From Spirochaetota bacterium (lineage in GTDB: Bacteria; Spirochaetota; UBA4802; JAFGJZ01), in contig JAQIBV010000054.1 of assembly GCA_027858855.1 (NCBI GenBank), positions 1 to 64,000 of the forward strand: a stretch of 64,000 nt of DNA. The letters are read 5' to 3'. A program made the translations under genes and the position numbers. Position 1 is the first letter of the stretch. Every line of letters begins with the position of its first letter. Positions 45,228 through 53,754 of this stretch are shown one piece after another. Below the pieces are notes generated by a model that worked only from the letters and a program-made list of their open reading frames with translations, was not told the DNA's origin and did not search any database.

Positions 45228-45596
45228 ATGAACAAATTTTTTAACAAGTTACGAATTATACTTTTTTCTCTTATAATTCTATCTATAGCTTCTGAAACTA
45301 TTAACCTAGAAGCACTCTTTGACTATCAAACAAAGAATAAGTTTGTATTGCATAAATGCGTTCAAAGACCTGTTCCGTTTGAATTGTTCGAGGTGTTTAA
45401 TGAGTTCACGCAGGATGAAGAAGAACATCCTTTTTTATTAAGACTTCAAAAAAACCAGACAACTGCTCTTTATAACTCATCCCCTGTACTTACAATTACT
45501 ATACAACTTCAAGACTTTCACTCGAGATGTTGTATTCAAAATATTGAATTACTGGTTTTAGCTAGTAATAATCATCGGGCTCCTCCTCAAGGATAA
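45228..45596 (+). CDS. Small hypothetical protein with N-terminal signal/membrane segment
   Basis: 122 residues, not recognised. Residues 1-24 (FFNKLRIILFSLIILSIASETI) form a signal peptide or membrane anchor; the rest is short, with two adjacent cysteines near the end (RCCIQN) and a terminal HRAPPQG. The ribosome site is poor. It lies about 100 bases before the CBS/transporter operon, in the same direction, and might be its first gene. Confidence 0.45.
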   Translation: MNKFFNKLRIILFSLIILSIASETINLEALFDYQTKNKFVLHKCVQRPVPFELFEVFNEFTQDEEEHPFLLRLQKNQTTALYNSSPVLTITIQLQDFHSRCCIQNIELLVLASNNHRAPPQG

Positions 45597-45693
45597 TACC
45601 TCCAAATCAACACCATTTTCTCATTATAATAATCTATTTTTTAATTAAAACGTCAGTTTTATAATATTAAATAATACAAATATGGAGATATTT

Positions 45694-46131
45694 ATGCGGT
45701 TATATATGGAATCCACCTTCACAGCAACAAAAGATAAAATAAAAGATACTTTAACAATAAAAGAGAATCAGTCTATACAAGAGCTTATTACACTTTTCAC
45801 CGAAAACCGATTAATTCAACAAGTGTATGTGATTAACAATGAAGGATCGTTAATTGGGAAGATTGAAGCCTCAGCTGTCACAGAAATGATTTACTTCTAT
45901 TCAAACCTAAATAACATTAAAGCTATTAGATCAAAGCAACTAAAACTGAAAAACAGGAACGTTTCATATTTTGTTAAACAGGTTGAGAGCGCTTCAATTA
46001 ATGACGATTTACTTGACGTCTATTATCGTATGAATAACAAAAAAACTTCATTTATGCCTGTTGTCGATAGTAAAAATCGGCCTCAAGGCATTATTGCAAT
46101 CAACGATATTTTGAAATACATGAATAAATAG
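45694..46131 (+). CDS. CBS-domain protein
   Basis: About 145 residues forming one CBS pair (Bateman module): first unit ending QVYVINNEGSLIGKIEASAVTEM, second with ASINDDLLDVYYRMNNKKTSFMPVVDSKNRPQGIIAINDIL. GGAG precedes the ATG at 45694. CBS pairs bind adenine nucleotides and regulate enzymes or transporters. The gene is followed after 15 bases by an EIIA-CBS gene and then a transporter, so it probably senses energy state for that transporter. Confidence 0.85.
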   Translation: MRLYMESTFTATKDKIKDTLTIKENQSIQELITLFTENRLIQQVYVINNEGSLIGKIEASAVTEMIYFYSNLNNIKAIRSKQLKLKNRNVSYFVKQVESASINDDLLDVYYRMNNKKTSFMPVVDSKNRPQGIIAINDILKYMNK

Positions 46132-46146
46132 TCTAAGGAGCATACA

Positions 46147-47049
46147 ATGCATATTGATTCTTTCTTTAGTGAACATTTAACATCTTTTGACAAGAGCTTT
46201 GATAATCAGGATCAACTTTTTAGATTCCTGTCAAAAATTTTTTCATTCGAGATGAAGTGCGATGAAGAGAAGATTTATACAGGTCTCACCCAGAGAGAGG
46301 CTATATCAAGTACTTATCTTGGACATGGTATAGCTTTACCTCATTGCCGTGTTGAAGATGTTTCTCTACTTAAGATAGCATTTATTAAATTGCAAAAACC
46401 TCTGACAATAAAAAATGATGAGCAGGATGTTGACATTAATTATGTTTTTTCGGTAATCACAAACATAACACATGAAGAATTCTATGTAGCTGTATTAGCG
46501 CGGTTAACACGATTTCTTGCTTCTCATAAATCTATTTTACCAGAAATTAATACCTATGAGCAATTAAGTGAAAAATTACACTCATTTTCAGAATCGCTTT
46601 CAGGTCACCTAAATGCATATGAGATATCTACTATTATTCCGGCGGTAGATGAAAATCAAACTGTTAAAGATGCCGTTGATGTAATGAAAAAAAATCGACT
46701 GGCGACTCTTCCCGTTATTGACAGCAAAAACATGGTGAAGGGTATTATCCGTATTACGGACTTGTTCAGGGCATCTTTGCCGGATTATGTTTTTTACCTT
46801 CAGGATTTTTCATTTATTACCGAGTTCAGTCCACTTGAAAATTTTTGGGAAAACGAAAGCCAGATGATTATTAAGAATTACATGAAGTCGTCTACTGAAT
46901 TTTTTATTCAAGATAATGTCTCTTACCTTGAAGTACTATTTCTAATTTCAAAACATAAACGGGAACAGCTAATTGTTATTGATAAAGATGGACTTTATAA
47001 AGGAGTCATCACGCCGGCAACAATACTAAATACAATGCTGCGACCATAA
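46147..47049 (+). CDS. PTS EIIA-like domain fused to CBS pair
   Basis: A 300-residue protein. Residues 1-148 match the EIIA of the fructose/nitrogen PTS class, with the phosphorylatable His in GIALPHCRV (His66). Residues 155-300 hold a CBS pair (VKDAVDVMKKNRLATLPVIDSKNMVKGIIRITDLF, then YLEVLFLISKHKREQLIVIDKDGLYKGVI). There is no EIIB/EIIC nearby, so the EIIA part is likely regulatory and not sugar-transporting, as in PtsN. Position directly before the ion transporter gene (20 bases) suggests it controls that protein according to PTS phosphorylation and nucleotide level. Confidence 0.85.
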   Translation: MHIDSFFSEHLTSFDKSFDNQDQLFRFLSKIFSFEMKCDEEKIYTGLTQREAISSTYLGHGIALPHCRVEDVSLLKIAFIKLQKPLTIKNDEQDVDINYVFSVITNITHEEFYVAVLARLTRFLASHKSILPEINTYEQLSEKLHSFSESLSGHLNAYEISTIIPAVDENQTVKDAVDVMKKNRLATLPVIDSKNMVKGIIRITDLFRASLPDYVFYLQDFSFITEFSPLENFWENESQMIIKNYMKSSTEFFIQDNVSYLEVLFLISKHKREQLIVIDKDGLYKGVITPATILNTMLRP

Positions 47050-47069
47050 ATAATATAAAGGACTTGATT

Positions 47070-48344
47070 ATGACAAATCATATGCTTATTGCAATAACGA
47101 TTTTTCTCTTGGTTTATGTGGCAATTTTAAGTGAAAAAATAAATAAAACTGTACTGGTCCTTTTAGGATCAGCTTTAATGTTAACCTTGAGTATCATTCC
47201 ATTTGAAAAAGCCATTCGCCATATTGATATGAATGTAATTTTGTTATTGATTGGTATGATGCTGATTGTCAAGATTGCTGAAAAAAGTGGTGTTTTTGAG
47301 TGGATTACTGTTTTTTCCGCAAAAAAAGCAAAAGCTAATCCAATTGTTATAATGGTTATCCTCTTTTTCATTACAGCTATATTTTCAGCATTTTTGGATA
47401 ATGTAACTACTATATTATTAATTTCTCCTATCTCCCTTCTATTAACAGCCCAGCTTGGAATCTCTCCAATACCATATTTGATAGTCGAAATAATTGCCTC
47501 AAATGTTGGAGGTACTGCAACCTTAATTGGCGACCCACCAAATATAATGATTGGATCAGCTGCTTCACTCACATTTTTGGATTTTCTGCAAAATCTAGCA
47601 CCCATTATTATCATTCAACTCTTTGTGCTTGTTTTTTTCTTCGTGCTAATATTCAGAAAAAAACTGATTGTAGAAGAGAGTGCAAAAAAACGATTAATGG
47701 CAATGTCTGAAAAAAAACTAATTCGGGACAAGCCATTATTAATCAAATCTCTGATAGTGCTTGGGCTGGTTATTTGTGGTTTTATGTTTCATGGATTATT
47801 GCATGTTGAAGCTTCGGCGGTAGCACTTTTAGGAGCGTCAGTTTTAATACTTTGGACCAAAACTGATGCAGATGAACTGATAACCCACGTTGAATGGACA
47901 ACTATTTTATTCTTTATTGGTCTATTTATAATGGTGGGAGCACTTGATTATACCGGCGTTATTAAAAAAATTGCTCAATACATTCTTGTTAAAACAGGTG
48001 GTGATATTAAATATACTAGTATTACTTTACTCTTTTTTACCGGTATAACTTCGGGAATTCTCGATAATATTCCTCTTGTTGCAACTTTTATTCCAACTGT
48101 GAAGTATATTGGCACTCAGGTTGGTGCAGATGCAATTACTCCTATGTGGTGGAGTCTTGCCTTAGGTTCCTGTCTGGGCGGAAATGGCACTCTGGTTGGA
48201 GCAAGTGCTAATGTAATCATGATGAACTTTGCAAAACGTAATAAGATCAACCTCAGTTTTGGACGTTACATGATATATGGAATTCCTTTTACGTTATTAA
48301 CTCTTATTATGGCCTATTTCTATATCATACTCAGATATTTTTAA
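47070..48344 (+). CDS. ArsB/NhaD-type ion transporter
   Basis: About 424 residues with 11-12 membrane helices. Family marks of the ion-transporter superfamily are LDNVTTILLISPI, NVGGTATLIGDPPNIMIG, its second-half counterpart LDNIPLVATFIP and GGNGTLVGASANVIMM. AAAGGA precedes the ATG at 47070. Substrate could be Na+/H+ (NhaD-like), arsenite or a dicarboxylate; no arsenic genes are near. It ends the operon with the CBS and EIIA-CBS genes, which probably regulate it. Confidence 0.85.
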   Translation: MTNHMLIAITIFLLVYVAILSEKINKTVLVLLGSALMLTLSIIPFEKAIRHIDMNVILLLIGMMLIVKIAEKSGVFEWITVFSAKKAKANPIVIMVILFFITAIFSAFLDNVTTILLISPISLLLTAQLGISPIPYLIVEIIASNVGGTATLIGDPPNIMIGSAASLTFLDFLQNLAPIIIIQLFVLVFFFVLIFRKKLIVEESAKKRLMAMSEKKLIRDKPLLIKSLIVLGLVICGFMFHGLLHVEASAVALLGASVLILWTKTDADELITHVEWTTILFFIGLFIMVGALDYTGVIKKIAQYILVKTGGDIKYTSITLLFFTGITSGILDNIPLVATFIPTVKYIGTQVGADAITPMWWSLALGSCLGGNGTLVGASANVIMMNFAKRNKINLSFGRYMIYGIPFTLLTLIMAYFYIILRYF

Positions 48345-48390
48345 AAACAGGAAACGGGTAATGTTGTGTTACATTATCCGTTTCCTGTTT
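48345..48390 (+). terminator. Long terminator hairpin after the transporter gene
   Basis: A 20-base stem, AAACAGGAAACGGGTAATGT (48345-48364) with its complement at 48371-48390 containing one G-T wobble, starts right at the stop codon. The descending arm ends in TTT. Confidence 0.8.
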
Positions 48391-48622
48391 GTCAAAACTT
48401 TACATCTCAGATTTTTTTAATCAGGTGTATCTCTTGAATTTCGAACTTTTTAAAGTTCTCTATTAATTGTATTGTTGTTACTCCATTATTCATTCCTGCA
48501 GGCGATAAGAAAGGCAAGACTTACCGGATTGATGCTAAAAGCTTGCCGCCTACCGCACTGGTATCAAAGGAAAATTCCTCTAGTTTATTGATTCTCTTTT
48601 TGGTTTTTAAGACAGGCTTTTC
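48391..48622. other. Intergenic region before the tandem HD-GYP gene
   Basis: No gene is supported. A short inverted pairing GGCAAG (48513-48518) / CTTGCC (48542-48547) is present. I looked for a c-di-GMP riboswitch, since an HD-GYP gene follows, but found no matching core. Confidence 0.35.
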
Positions 48623-48685
48623 TTGACATACATAAATATCCTGCTATGTTGTGGCAATAGGTACTTTAAGACCGTAAGGAACGGT
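48623..48685 (+). promoter_or_regulatory. Promoter and leader hairpin of the tandem HD-GYP gene
   Basis: TTGACA (48623-48628), 16 bases, TATGTT (48645-48650). Downstream, ACCGT (48671-48675) and ACGGT (48681-48685) flank AAGGA, placing the only good ribosome site in a hairpin loop 13 bases before the start codon. Confidence 0.6.
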
Positions 48686-48693
48686 AAACCCCG

Positions 48694-50001
48694 ATGAGTG
48701 ATGGTTATGACAACTCCCTGCTTTTAAATGAAATTCTTGAGTCAATGGGGACAATCATTGAATTCGATCTTGAGGATTATGAAACTCACCAGCATGCCGT
48801 TCGTGTTGCGGAGGGTGCTGTTTTTGTTGGTGAAAAGATGGGGATGGATGCCGATACGCTGCAAAAACTCTATTTTGCAGCTTTGTTGCATGATATTGGC
48901 AAAATAACCGTTTCTGTGGATCTTTTGAATAAACGAGAGTCTTTAACACAGGTTGAATATGACCAGGTCAAAAATCATTCAGTAACAGGTAGTCGCATAA
49001 TTGCCTCCCTGCCAGGCATGACTTCGCTTGCGTCATGGATTCGTTGGCACCATGAGTGGTGGGACGGTAGCGGATATCCTGATGGCCTTAAAGCCGAAGA
49101 GATTCCTCTTCCGGTTCAGATCCTGAGTGTGCTTGATATGTTCGATTCCATACAGACTCCCCGTGCTGATCGTGATCCTCGCAAAAAAACCGAGGCAGTT
49201 CGCATTATTACCGAACAACGTGGTACCCATTTTAATCCAGAAATAGTTGATGTCGTCCTCGAATTAATAGAAAATTCCAGAGTCAGTGCTTCTGAAAAAC
49301 CGCACAAAGCCTTTGCTCCTCTTAAAAAAAAGTATGTAGATGTCCCTTTTCGCGATAGAGATATCAATTTCTGGCAGTCCTCTAATATGGAAAGCCTCTA
49401 TTATATTCTGAAACTTTTTGCCGATGTCATTGATTCTAAAAACGAGTATACTCGCGGCCACTCTACCCGGGTTTCGGTGCTGGCCAAGGTTTTATGCGAG
49501 AAGATGAACATGTCTCATGAAGATCTGTTAAAGGTTGAAATAGCTGGCCTTCTGCACGATGCCGGTAAGGTGACTATTCCTATTGAAATTCTGAACAAAC
49601 AGGACTCTCTTACCGAAGAGGAGTGGAGAATTATTCGCGCACATAGCGCTAAAACCTTTGAGATAATAGGTTATTCGGCCGCCCTCCGTGAAATTGCCTT
49701 TATTGCGGCCTGTCATCATGAGCGCTATGATGGTAATGGATACCCAATGCAGCTTGCAAAGGACGAGATTCCCTTTCTGTCTCATGTTATTGCAGTTGCT
49801 GATACCTATGATGCCGTTACTTCTGCCCGCGCCTATCATCCGCAACGAACCGCTGAGTATGCTTATAATATTATTCGTGATGTTTCCGGCCGTCAATTAC
49901 ATCCGCAGGTTGTAGATGTTCTGCTTTCGTTTCCTCCGAAACATATAGAGGGTATAGTTGACATGCATATTTCACCCTACATAAGCGGAGAGAAGCTGTA
50001 G
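48694..50001 (+). CDS. Tandem HD-GYP domain protein
   Basis: A 435-residue cytoplasmic protein made of two HD-GYP domains. Domain 1 (about 20-200): ETHQHAVRV, LHDIGKITV, HHEWWDGSGYP and LDMFDSIQTP. Domain 2 (about 225-420): YTRGHSTRV, LHDAGKVTIP, HHERYDGNGYP and ADTYDAVTSARAY. Both keep the HD and GYP residues, so both could hydrolyse c-di-GMP, domain 2 looking more canonical. There is no receiver, GAF or membrane domain. pabB follows 24 bases later, in the same direction, so the genes may share a transcript. Confidence 0.9.
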   Translation: MSDGYDNSLLLNEILESMGTIIEFDLEDYETHQHAVRVAEGAVFVGEKMGMDADTLQKLYFAALLHDIGKITVSVDLLNKRESLTQVEYDQVKNHSVTGSRIIASLPGMTSLASWIRWHHEWWDGSGYPDGLKAEEIPLPVQILSVLDMFDSIQTPRADRDPRKKTEAVRIITEQRGTHFNPEIVDVVLELIENSRVSASEKPHKAFAPLKKKYVDVPFRDRDINFWQSSNMESLYYILKLFADVIDSKNEYTRGHSTRVSVLAKVLCEKMNMSHEDLLKVEIAGLLHDAGKVTIPIEILNKQDSLTEEEWRIIRAHSAKTFEIIGYSAALREIAFIAACHHERYDGNGYPMQLAKDEIPFLSHVIAVADTYDAVTSARAYHPQRTAEYAYNIIRDVSGRQLHPQVVDVLLSFPPKHIEGIVDMHISPYISGEKL

Positions 50002-50025
50002 CCAATTTCGCCTTGCTGTGAGCCT

Positions 50026-51030
50026 ATGAACAGATCTGCAAACTTTTATTATCCGGACGTCGCTGCTCTTGCAGAGGCAATGAATGGTTATGGTAAAGCC
50101 CGTACACCCTTTTTCTGTCTTGTATCAGCTTTTGCTGAATACGGATATCTTTTTCCATTGAATGGCAAGGCCTTTTGTCCGGTACTGTTCAGTTTTCGTG
50201 AATTGGGGAGGGAACCTCTGAGAGTCTCTCCAATAAGACCCAGTGTTCTTTCGAAAAAACTTGTTACCTTTGAACGATATCTCTCTGCTTTTAATAGTGT
50301 GCAGAGTGAACAGTATCAGGGGTGCAGCTATCTGCTTAATCTGACCTTCCCGACAGAAATAACATGTGATAGCACACTATCTGATATTTATTATAACGCT
50401 ACATCCCCATATCGAATCCTGTTTCCGGATAAATTTGTCTGTTTCTCACCGGAAACTTTTGTGCGAATCTATAATAATCGAATTATGACCTGTCCCATGA
50501 AAGGAACGATTGATGCTAGTAATAGTTATAGTGTTGATGATGCAGAGGTAAAAATTCTAAATGATCCGAAGGAGAGTGCAGAACACCTCACAATAGTTGA
50601 TCTTTTACGGAATGACCTCTCCCGAGTTGCGGAGGGTGTCGGTGTGGATCGATATCGCTATGTGGATCATATTCAAGCAGCTTCACGTGAACTTTTACAG
50701 GTCAGTTCTCAGATCAGTGGTACTCTTCAGGATGACTGGCATGAAAAAATAGGCACTTTGTTATTCGAATTGTTGCCGGCTGGCTCGGTTACGGGTGCAC
50801 CTAAAAGAAAGACAGTCGAAATAATTAAGCAGGTTGAAGGCTATGATCGTGGTTTTTATACAGGGATAGCGGGTTTTTATAATGGCCAATCATTTGATTC
50901 TACAGTATTGATACGCTTTGTAGAACAAAAAGCAGAAGGCTTTATCTATAAAAGCGGTGGTGGAATTACGGTTTACAGTGATGCCGCAAAAGAGTATCGT
51001 GAACTTGTTGAAAAGATCTATCTAAATTAA
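50026..51030 (+). CDS. pabB: Aminodeoxychorismate synthase component I
   Basis: A 334-residue chorismate-binding enzyme making 4-amino-4-deoxychorismate for folate synthesis. Visible blocks are PMKGTID (the PabB Lys that forms an adduct), DLLRNDLSRVAEGVGV, LLPAGSVTGAPKRKTVEII and GFYTGIAGF. The N-terminal part is shorter than in E. coli PabB (about 450 residues), as in many compact bacterial forms. The ammonia-donating PabA subunit is not encoded here. The next gene is PabC-like. Confidence 0.88.
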   Translation: MNRSANFYYPDVAALAEAMNGYGKARTPFFCLVSAFAEYGYLFPLNGKAFCPVLFSFRELGREPLRVSPIRPSVLSKKLVTFERYLSAFNSVQSEQYQGCSYLLNLTFPTEITCDSTLSDIYYNATSPYRILFPDKFVCFSPETFVRIYNNRIMTCPMKGTIDASNSYSVDDAEVKILNDPKESAEHLTIVDLLRNDLSRVAEGVGVDRYRYVDHIQAASRELLQVSSQISGTLQDDWHEKIGTLLFELLPAGSVTGAPKRKTVEIIKQVEGYDRGFYTGIAGFYNGQSFDSTVLIRFVEQKAEGFIYKSGGGITVYSDAAKEYRELVEKIYLN

Positions 51031-51053
51031 TTTGCGGGGAAGGGTGCAGTAAT

Positions 51054-51665
51054 ATGTCTGTTTGCAGATTGTCCGAGGCCATTAAGTTGAAGGATGGTGT
51101 TCTGTTCAACATGCATTACCATAACCAGCGGTGTAACATGGCCCGGTTTGAACTCTTTGGAGCTCAGAATGGTTTGAATCTGGAAGATTATATTACTCTT
51201 TCCCCCGGGTTTTGCCAAGGACTATATAAGGTGCGAATAACTTATACCTCAGAGGTCGAATCTGTAGAGATTGAACCCTACGAACACAAACCGGTAAGAT
51301 CGCTGAAAATTGTCGAATGTGCTCACATCTCATACCGTTATAAATATCGGGACCGAACCTTGATAAATGAGCTTTTCGCACAAAGAGGGGATTGTGATGA
51401 TATCATGATCATTGTGAACGGAATAATAAGTGATGCTTCATCATCAAATTTAGTTTTTAATGAATTTGGAAGTCGTTTAATTATTCCCGAAACCGCCATG
51501 CTACGGGGCACAAAGACCTCTTTTTTACTTGAACAGGGGCTGGCAATTGAAGAGAAGCTGACACCGGCCGATTTGAAGAGGTTTTCAGAGGTTCACTTGG
51601 TCAACGCAATGGTCGATCTTTATGAAAAAGTTGTTCCAATTGAAAATGTTTTAGATCCGGAGTGA
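51054..51665 (+). CDS. pabC: Aminodeoxychorismate lyase (class IV aminotransferase fold)
   Basis: A 203-residue fold type IV PLP enzyme. The PLP Lys is in the YRYKYRDR segment, with the downstream VNGIISDASSSNLVF and ETAMLRGTKTSFLLEQ blocks typical of PabC/BCAT proteins. It is shorter than usual PabC (about 270) at the N-terminus. Directly after pabB, with GGGGAAGGG before the ATG, it most likely releases pyruvate from aminodeoxychorismate to give p-aminobenzoate. Confidence 0.8.
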   Translation: MSVCRLSEAIKLKDGVLFNMHYHNQRCNMARFELFGAQNGLNLEDYITLSPGFCQGLYKVRITYTSEVESVEIEPYEHKPVRSLKIVECAHISYRYKYRDRTLINELFAQRGDCDDIMIIVNGIISDASSSNLVFNEFGSRLIIPETAMLRGTKTSFLLEQGLAIEEKLTPADLKRFSEVHLVNAMVDLYEKVVPIENVLDPE

Positions 51666-51675
51666 CGAAGGTTTT

Positions 51676-52179
51676 CTACTGGCGTTGTTTGTCGGTGTGG
51701 ACGCGTGAGTTTATAATTTTTAATTGATGGTTTATAGAAAGTCCGCATCCAATTGAAATAACAAGCAGAACAATTAATGTAATAGCCATTTCGTAAAAAA
51801 ACGATCCGTCTGAAAAGACAGGGTGATTATTAGTAGGGTCAGCAGGGAGGAAAAGAATTTCAACCTTTCCGCTCTCTTTCGCACTTTCCCACTGCTGCTT
51901 AGGTAAAGAGGCCCAATTTTCATCATCATTATCTTCATTATCATCGGTAGGGAGAGGGTATTTCTGGTCGTCAATAAAAAATGCGTATTGTAGCTCATAG
52001 ATAATTTTCTCGGCTGTTATCGGGCGAATACGTGTAGCTATGACCTCGGCAGTGGTGATTTTCCCAAACAGATTCAGCTTTATCTCTGAGCGAATGCTGG
52101 TAAATGTTATATATGATGTTATAAGAGCCGGTATCAGTATGACGAGCGATAGGACTATGGATATAATGTTTCTTTTCAT
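51676..52179 (-). CDS. DUF3592-like membrane protein
   Basis: 167 residues: an N-terminal membrane helix (ISIVLSLVILIPALITSYI), an extracytoplasmic beta-rich part with TAEVIATRI and EILFLPADPTNNHP, and a C-terminal helix (AITLIVLLVISIGCGLSI). This topology and the VEI(L)F-PxxP pattern match DUF3592 proteins, function unknown. An acidic insert (DDNEDNDDENW) lies in the loop. It converges on pabC with only ten bases between. Confidence 0.7.
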   Translation of the reverse strand: MKRNIISIVLSLVILIPALITSYITFTSIRSEIKLNLFGKITTAEVIATRIRPITAEKIIYELQYAFFIDDQKYPLPTDDNEDNDDENWASLPKQQWESAKESGKVEILFLPADPTNNHPVFSDGSFFYEMAITLIVLLVISIGCGLSINHQLKIINSRVHTDKQRQ

Positions 52180-52459
52180 CTGTTATTCTTTCTGATTTTC
52201 AGGATAAGTTAGCATAAGTGAACATTTTTAAAATATTGCTTCAGGTGTCAACCGGTAAATTAAGGTCTGAAGTTTTCAATAAATCGGAACCCAGGATATT
52301 TTGTGAGCTGATTGGATTCCGTTGATGATTTAATAAAGATTTTAGATGTGTATGCGGATTTGATTCTCTTAAGACAGAAAGCGTTTGTGGAAGAAAGATA
52401 GTGGTTGACAAAAAAAATTTTTTCGATGTTGTGATATGATTATTCGGGAGGATAGCTCA

Positions 52460-53293
52460 ATGCAGGTACGCCAGGTCTGTTTCACTCTCTTTTTAACAAT
52501 TTTTATGTTTTTGTATACGGTATCCCTCGCGGCTGAAATTGAGCGTGGTGTTTTTGCTATGGGAACATATAGTCCTGTCGGCTTTTCTATAATGGGTCGG
52601 GTTCCATACAATTACGAGCCAAAAGGCAGTGCCGACACAAAACCGGATCCTGATGCTAAAATTAGTTCGCTTTCCGATTATTCTCTCGGAGCCGGTTATT
52701 TCCGAGGTCCCCTTATGGCCGATTTTCAATTCTATTCTACTTCAGTAGAAGATCAGAAAATAGATTTCGAAGAATACTTTCGTAATGAGTCTATTGAGTA
52801 TACTCTACGAACATTTGATATCAGATCGGGGTTACGTTTGTCTGATTACGGTAATCCGTCGTTTACATATATTCATCTTGGTTATCGCTATCTCTCATAT
52901 TCCAGCGATTATCTGAAAACCGAGTTGAGTGGACACGGCTTTACCGTCGGTTTAACAAAATTCCACACTTTTTTTCCCCGTTTTGATTTCGAGCCGGCTC
53001 TCTATTTTAATGCCTATCTTGGAAATTACCGAATTACCGGTTTTGAGTCTGACATGTCTTCTGGTGATTATGAACGGGAAAAATCTGTAACAGCCGGAGG
53101 TACCCTGGGTATTGGGGTTCACTTTGAGCCTTATAATCTGGCGGTTCTTGCTATAGTGCGTGGAGCAATTGATCAGATATCACATAATGTGCGAATAGAT
53201 GATGGATGGGTAGACTGCGGAGTACGTCACACCGGTTTTTATGCCGGGATCGCGGTAATGTATCAGCGTTATAATTTTAAGCATAACCGCTAA
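52460..53293 (+). CDS. Outer-membrane beta-barrel protein
   Basis: About 277 residues. GGGAGG before ATG 52460 and a signal peptide (VRQVCFTLFLTIFMFLYTVSLAA) set the start. The mature part alternates amphipathic strands with Tyr/Phe-rich ends (YFRGPLMADFQFYSTS, FTYIHLGYRYLSYS, FEPALYFNAYLGNY) and ends GFYAGIAVMYQRYNFKHNR, as in 8-12 strand barrels. First of four genes in an envelope operon with a TonB-domain lipoprotein, a TonB-dependent receptor and an OmpA protein. Exact role unknown. Confidence 0.72.
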   Translation: MQVRQVCFTLFLTIFMFLYTVSLAAEIERGVFAMGTYSPVGFSIMGRVPYNYEPKGSADTKPDPDAKISSLSDYSLGAGYFRGPLMADFQFYSTSVEDQKIDFEEYFRNESIEYTLRTFDIRSGLRLSDYGNPSFTYIHLGYRYLSYSSDYLKTELSGHGFTVGLTKFHTFFPRFDFEPALYFNAYLGNYRITGFESDMSSGDYEREKSVTAGGTLGIGVHFEPYNLAVLAIVRGAIDQISHNVRIDDGWVDCGVRHTGFYAGIAVMYQRYNFKHNR

Positions 53294-53308
53294 CAGGAGC
53301 AGATTGTA

Positions 53309-53749
53309 ATGAGAAAGCTGTTGGTCTTGATGTGTACCTTTTCTGTGTTTGCTGCGTCCTGCAGTTCCCGGCAGTATCAGACGCGGGATACTGTTGCCGG
53401 TGATAGTGAGCTGTTGAATTATGAATACAGTAACCACTTCTATTCGCACGAATTACGGAAAGAGCATTTTTTCCTGAATATTGAATTAAATCAGCCTGCA
53501 GTCATCGAATTTGCAGAAATAGATTTCGGCATGGTCGAAATTCATGCACCAATAACGGGAAGCTCTCTGGTTCGCATAACGGTTGATAGGAGTGGCCGGG
53601 TTATTCGATATAATGTTTTAAAATATGCAGGCGCAGGTCTTGATGACTATCTGGAAAAAGTGGCACGTGCGTCCCGGTTTCGGCCCGTAGAGCATCGTGA
53701 AGAACCACAGGAGTGTGATTTTATATTGAAAGTAGTTTTTAGGGAATGA
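53309..53749 (+). CDS. Lipoprotein with TonB C-terminal-like domain
   Basis: 146 residues. The signal MRKLLVLMCTFSVFAASC ends at a lipobox Cys. The last 75 residues look like a TonB C-terminal domain (SLVRITVDRSGRVIRYNVLKYAGAGLDDYLEKVARASRFRPVEH). Unlike normal TonB there is no membrane-spanning anchor coupled to ExbB and no Pro-rich linker. It lies directly before a TonB-dependent receptor gene with overlapping stop and possible start, so the two likely work together. Confidence 0.75.
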   Translation: MRKLLVLMCTFSVFAASCSSRQYQTRDTVAGDSELLNYEYSNHFYSHELRKEHFFLNIELNQPAVIEFAEIDFGMVEIHAPITGSSLVRITVDRSGRVIRYNVLKYAGAGLDDYLEKVARASRFRPVEHREEPQECDFILKVVFRE

Positions 53750-53754
53750 CCGCT

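Noticed and set aside
48438-48620. An open frame without start codon (reading AGDKKGKTYRIDAKSLPP in part) that looked like a gene remnant.
   Set aside because: No start codon, no ribosome site and no family resemblance; a chance open stretch is likely.
48391-48690. A c-di-GMP riboswitch before the tandem HD-GYP gene.
   Set aside because: I could not find the conserved core of either c-di-GMP riboswitch class; only a short GGCAAG/CTTGCC pairing is present.
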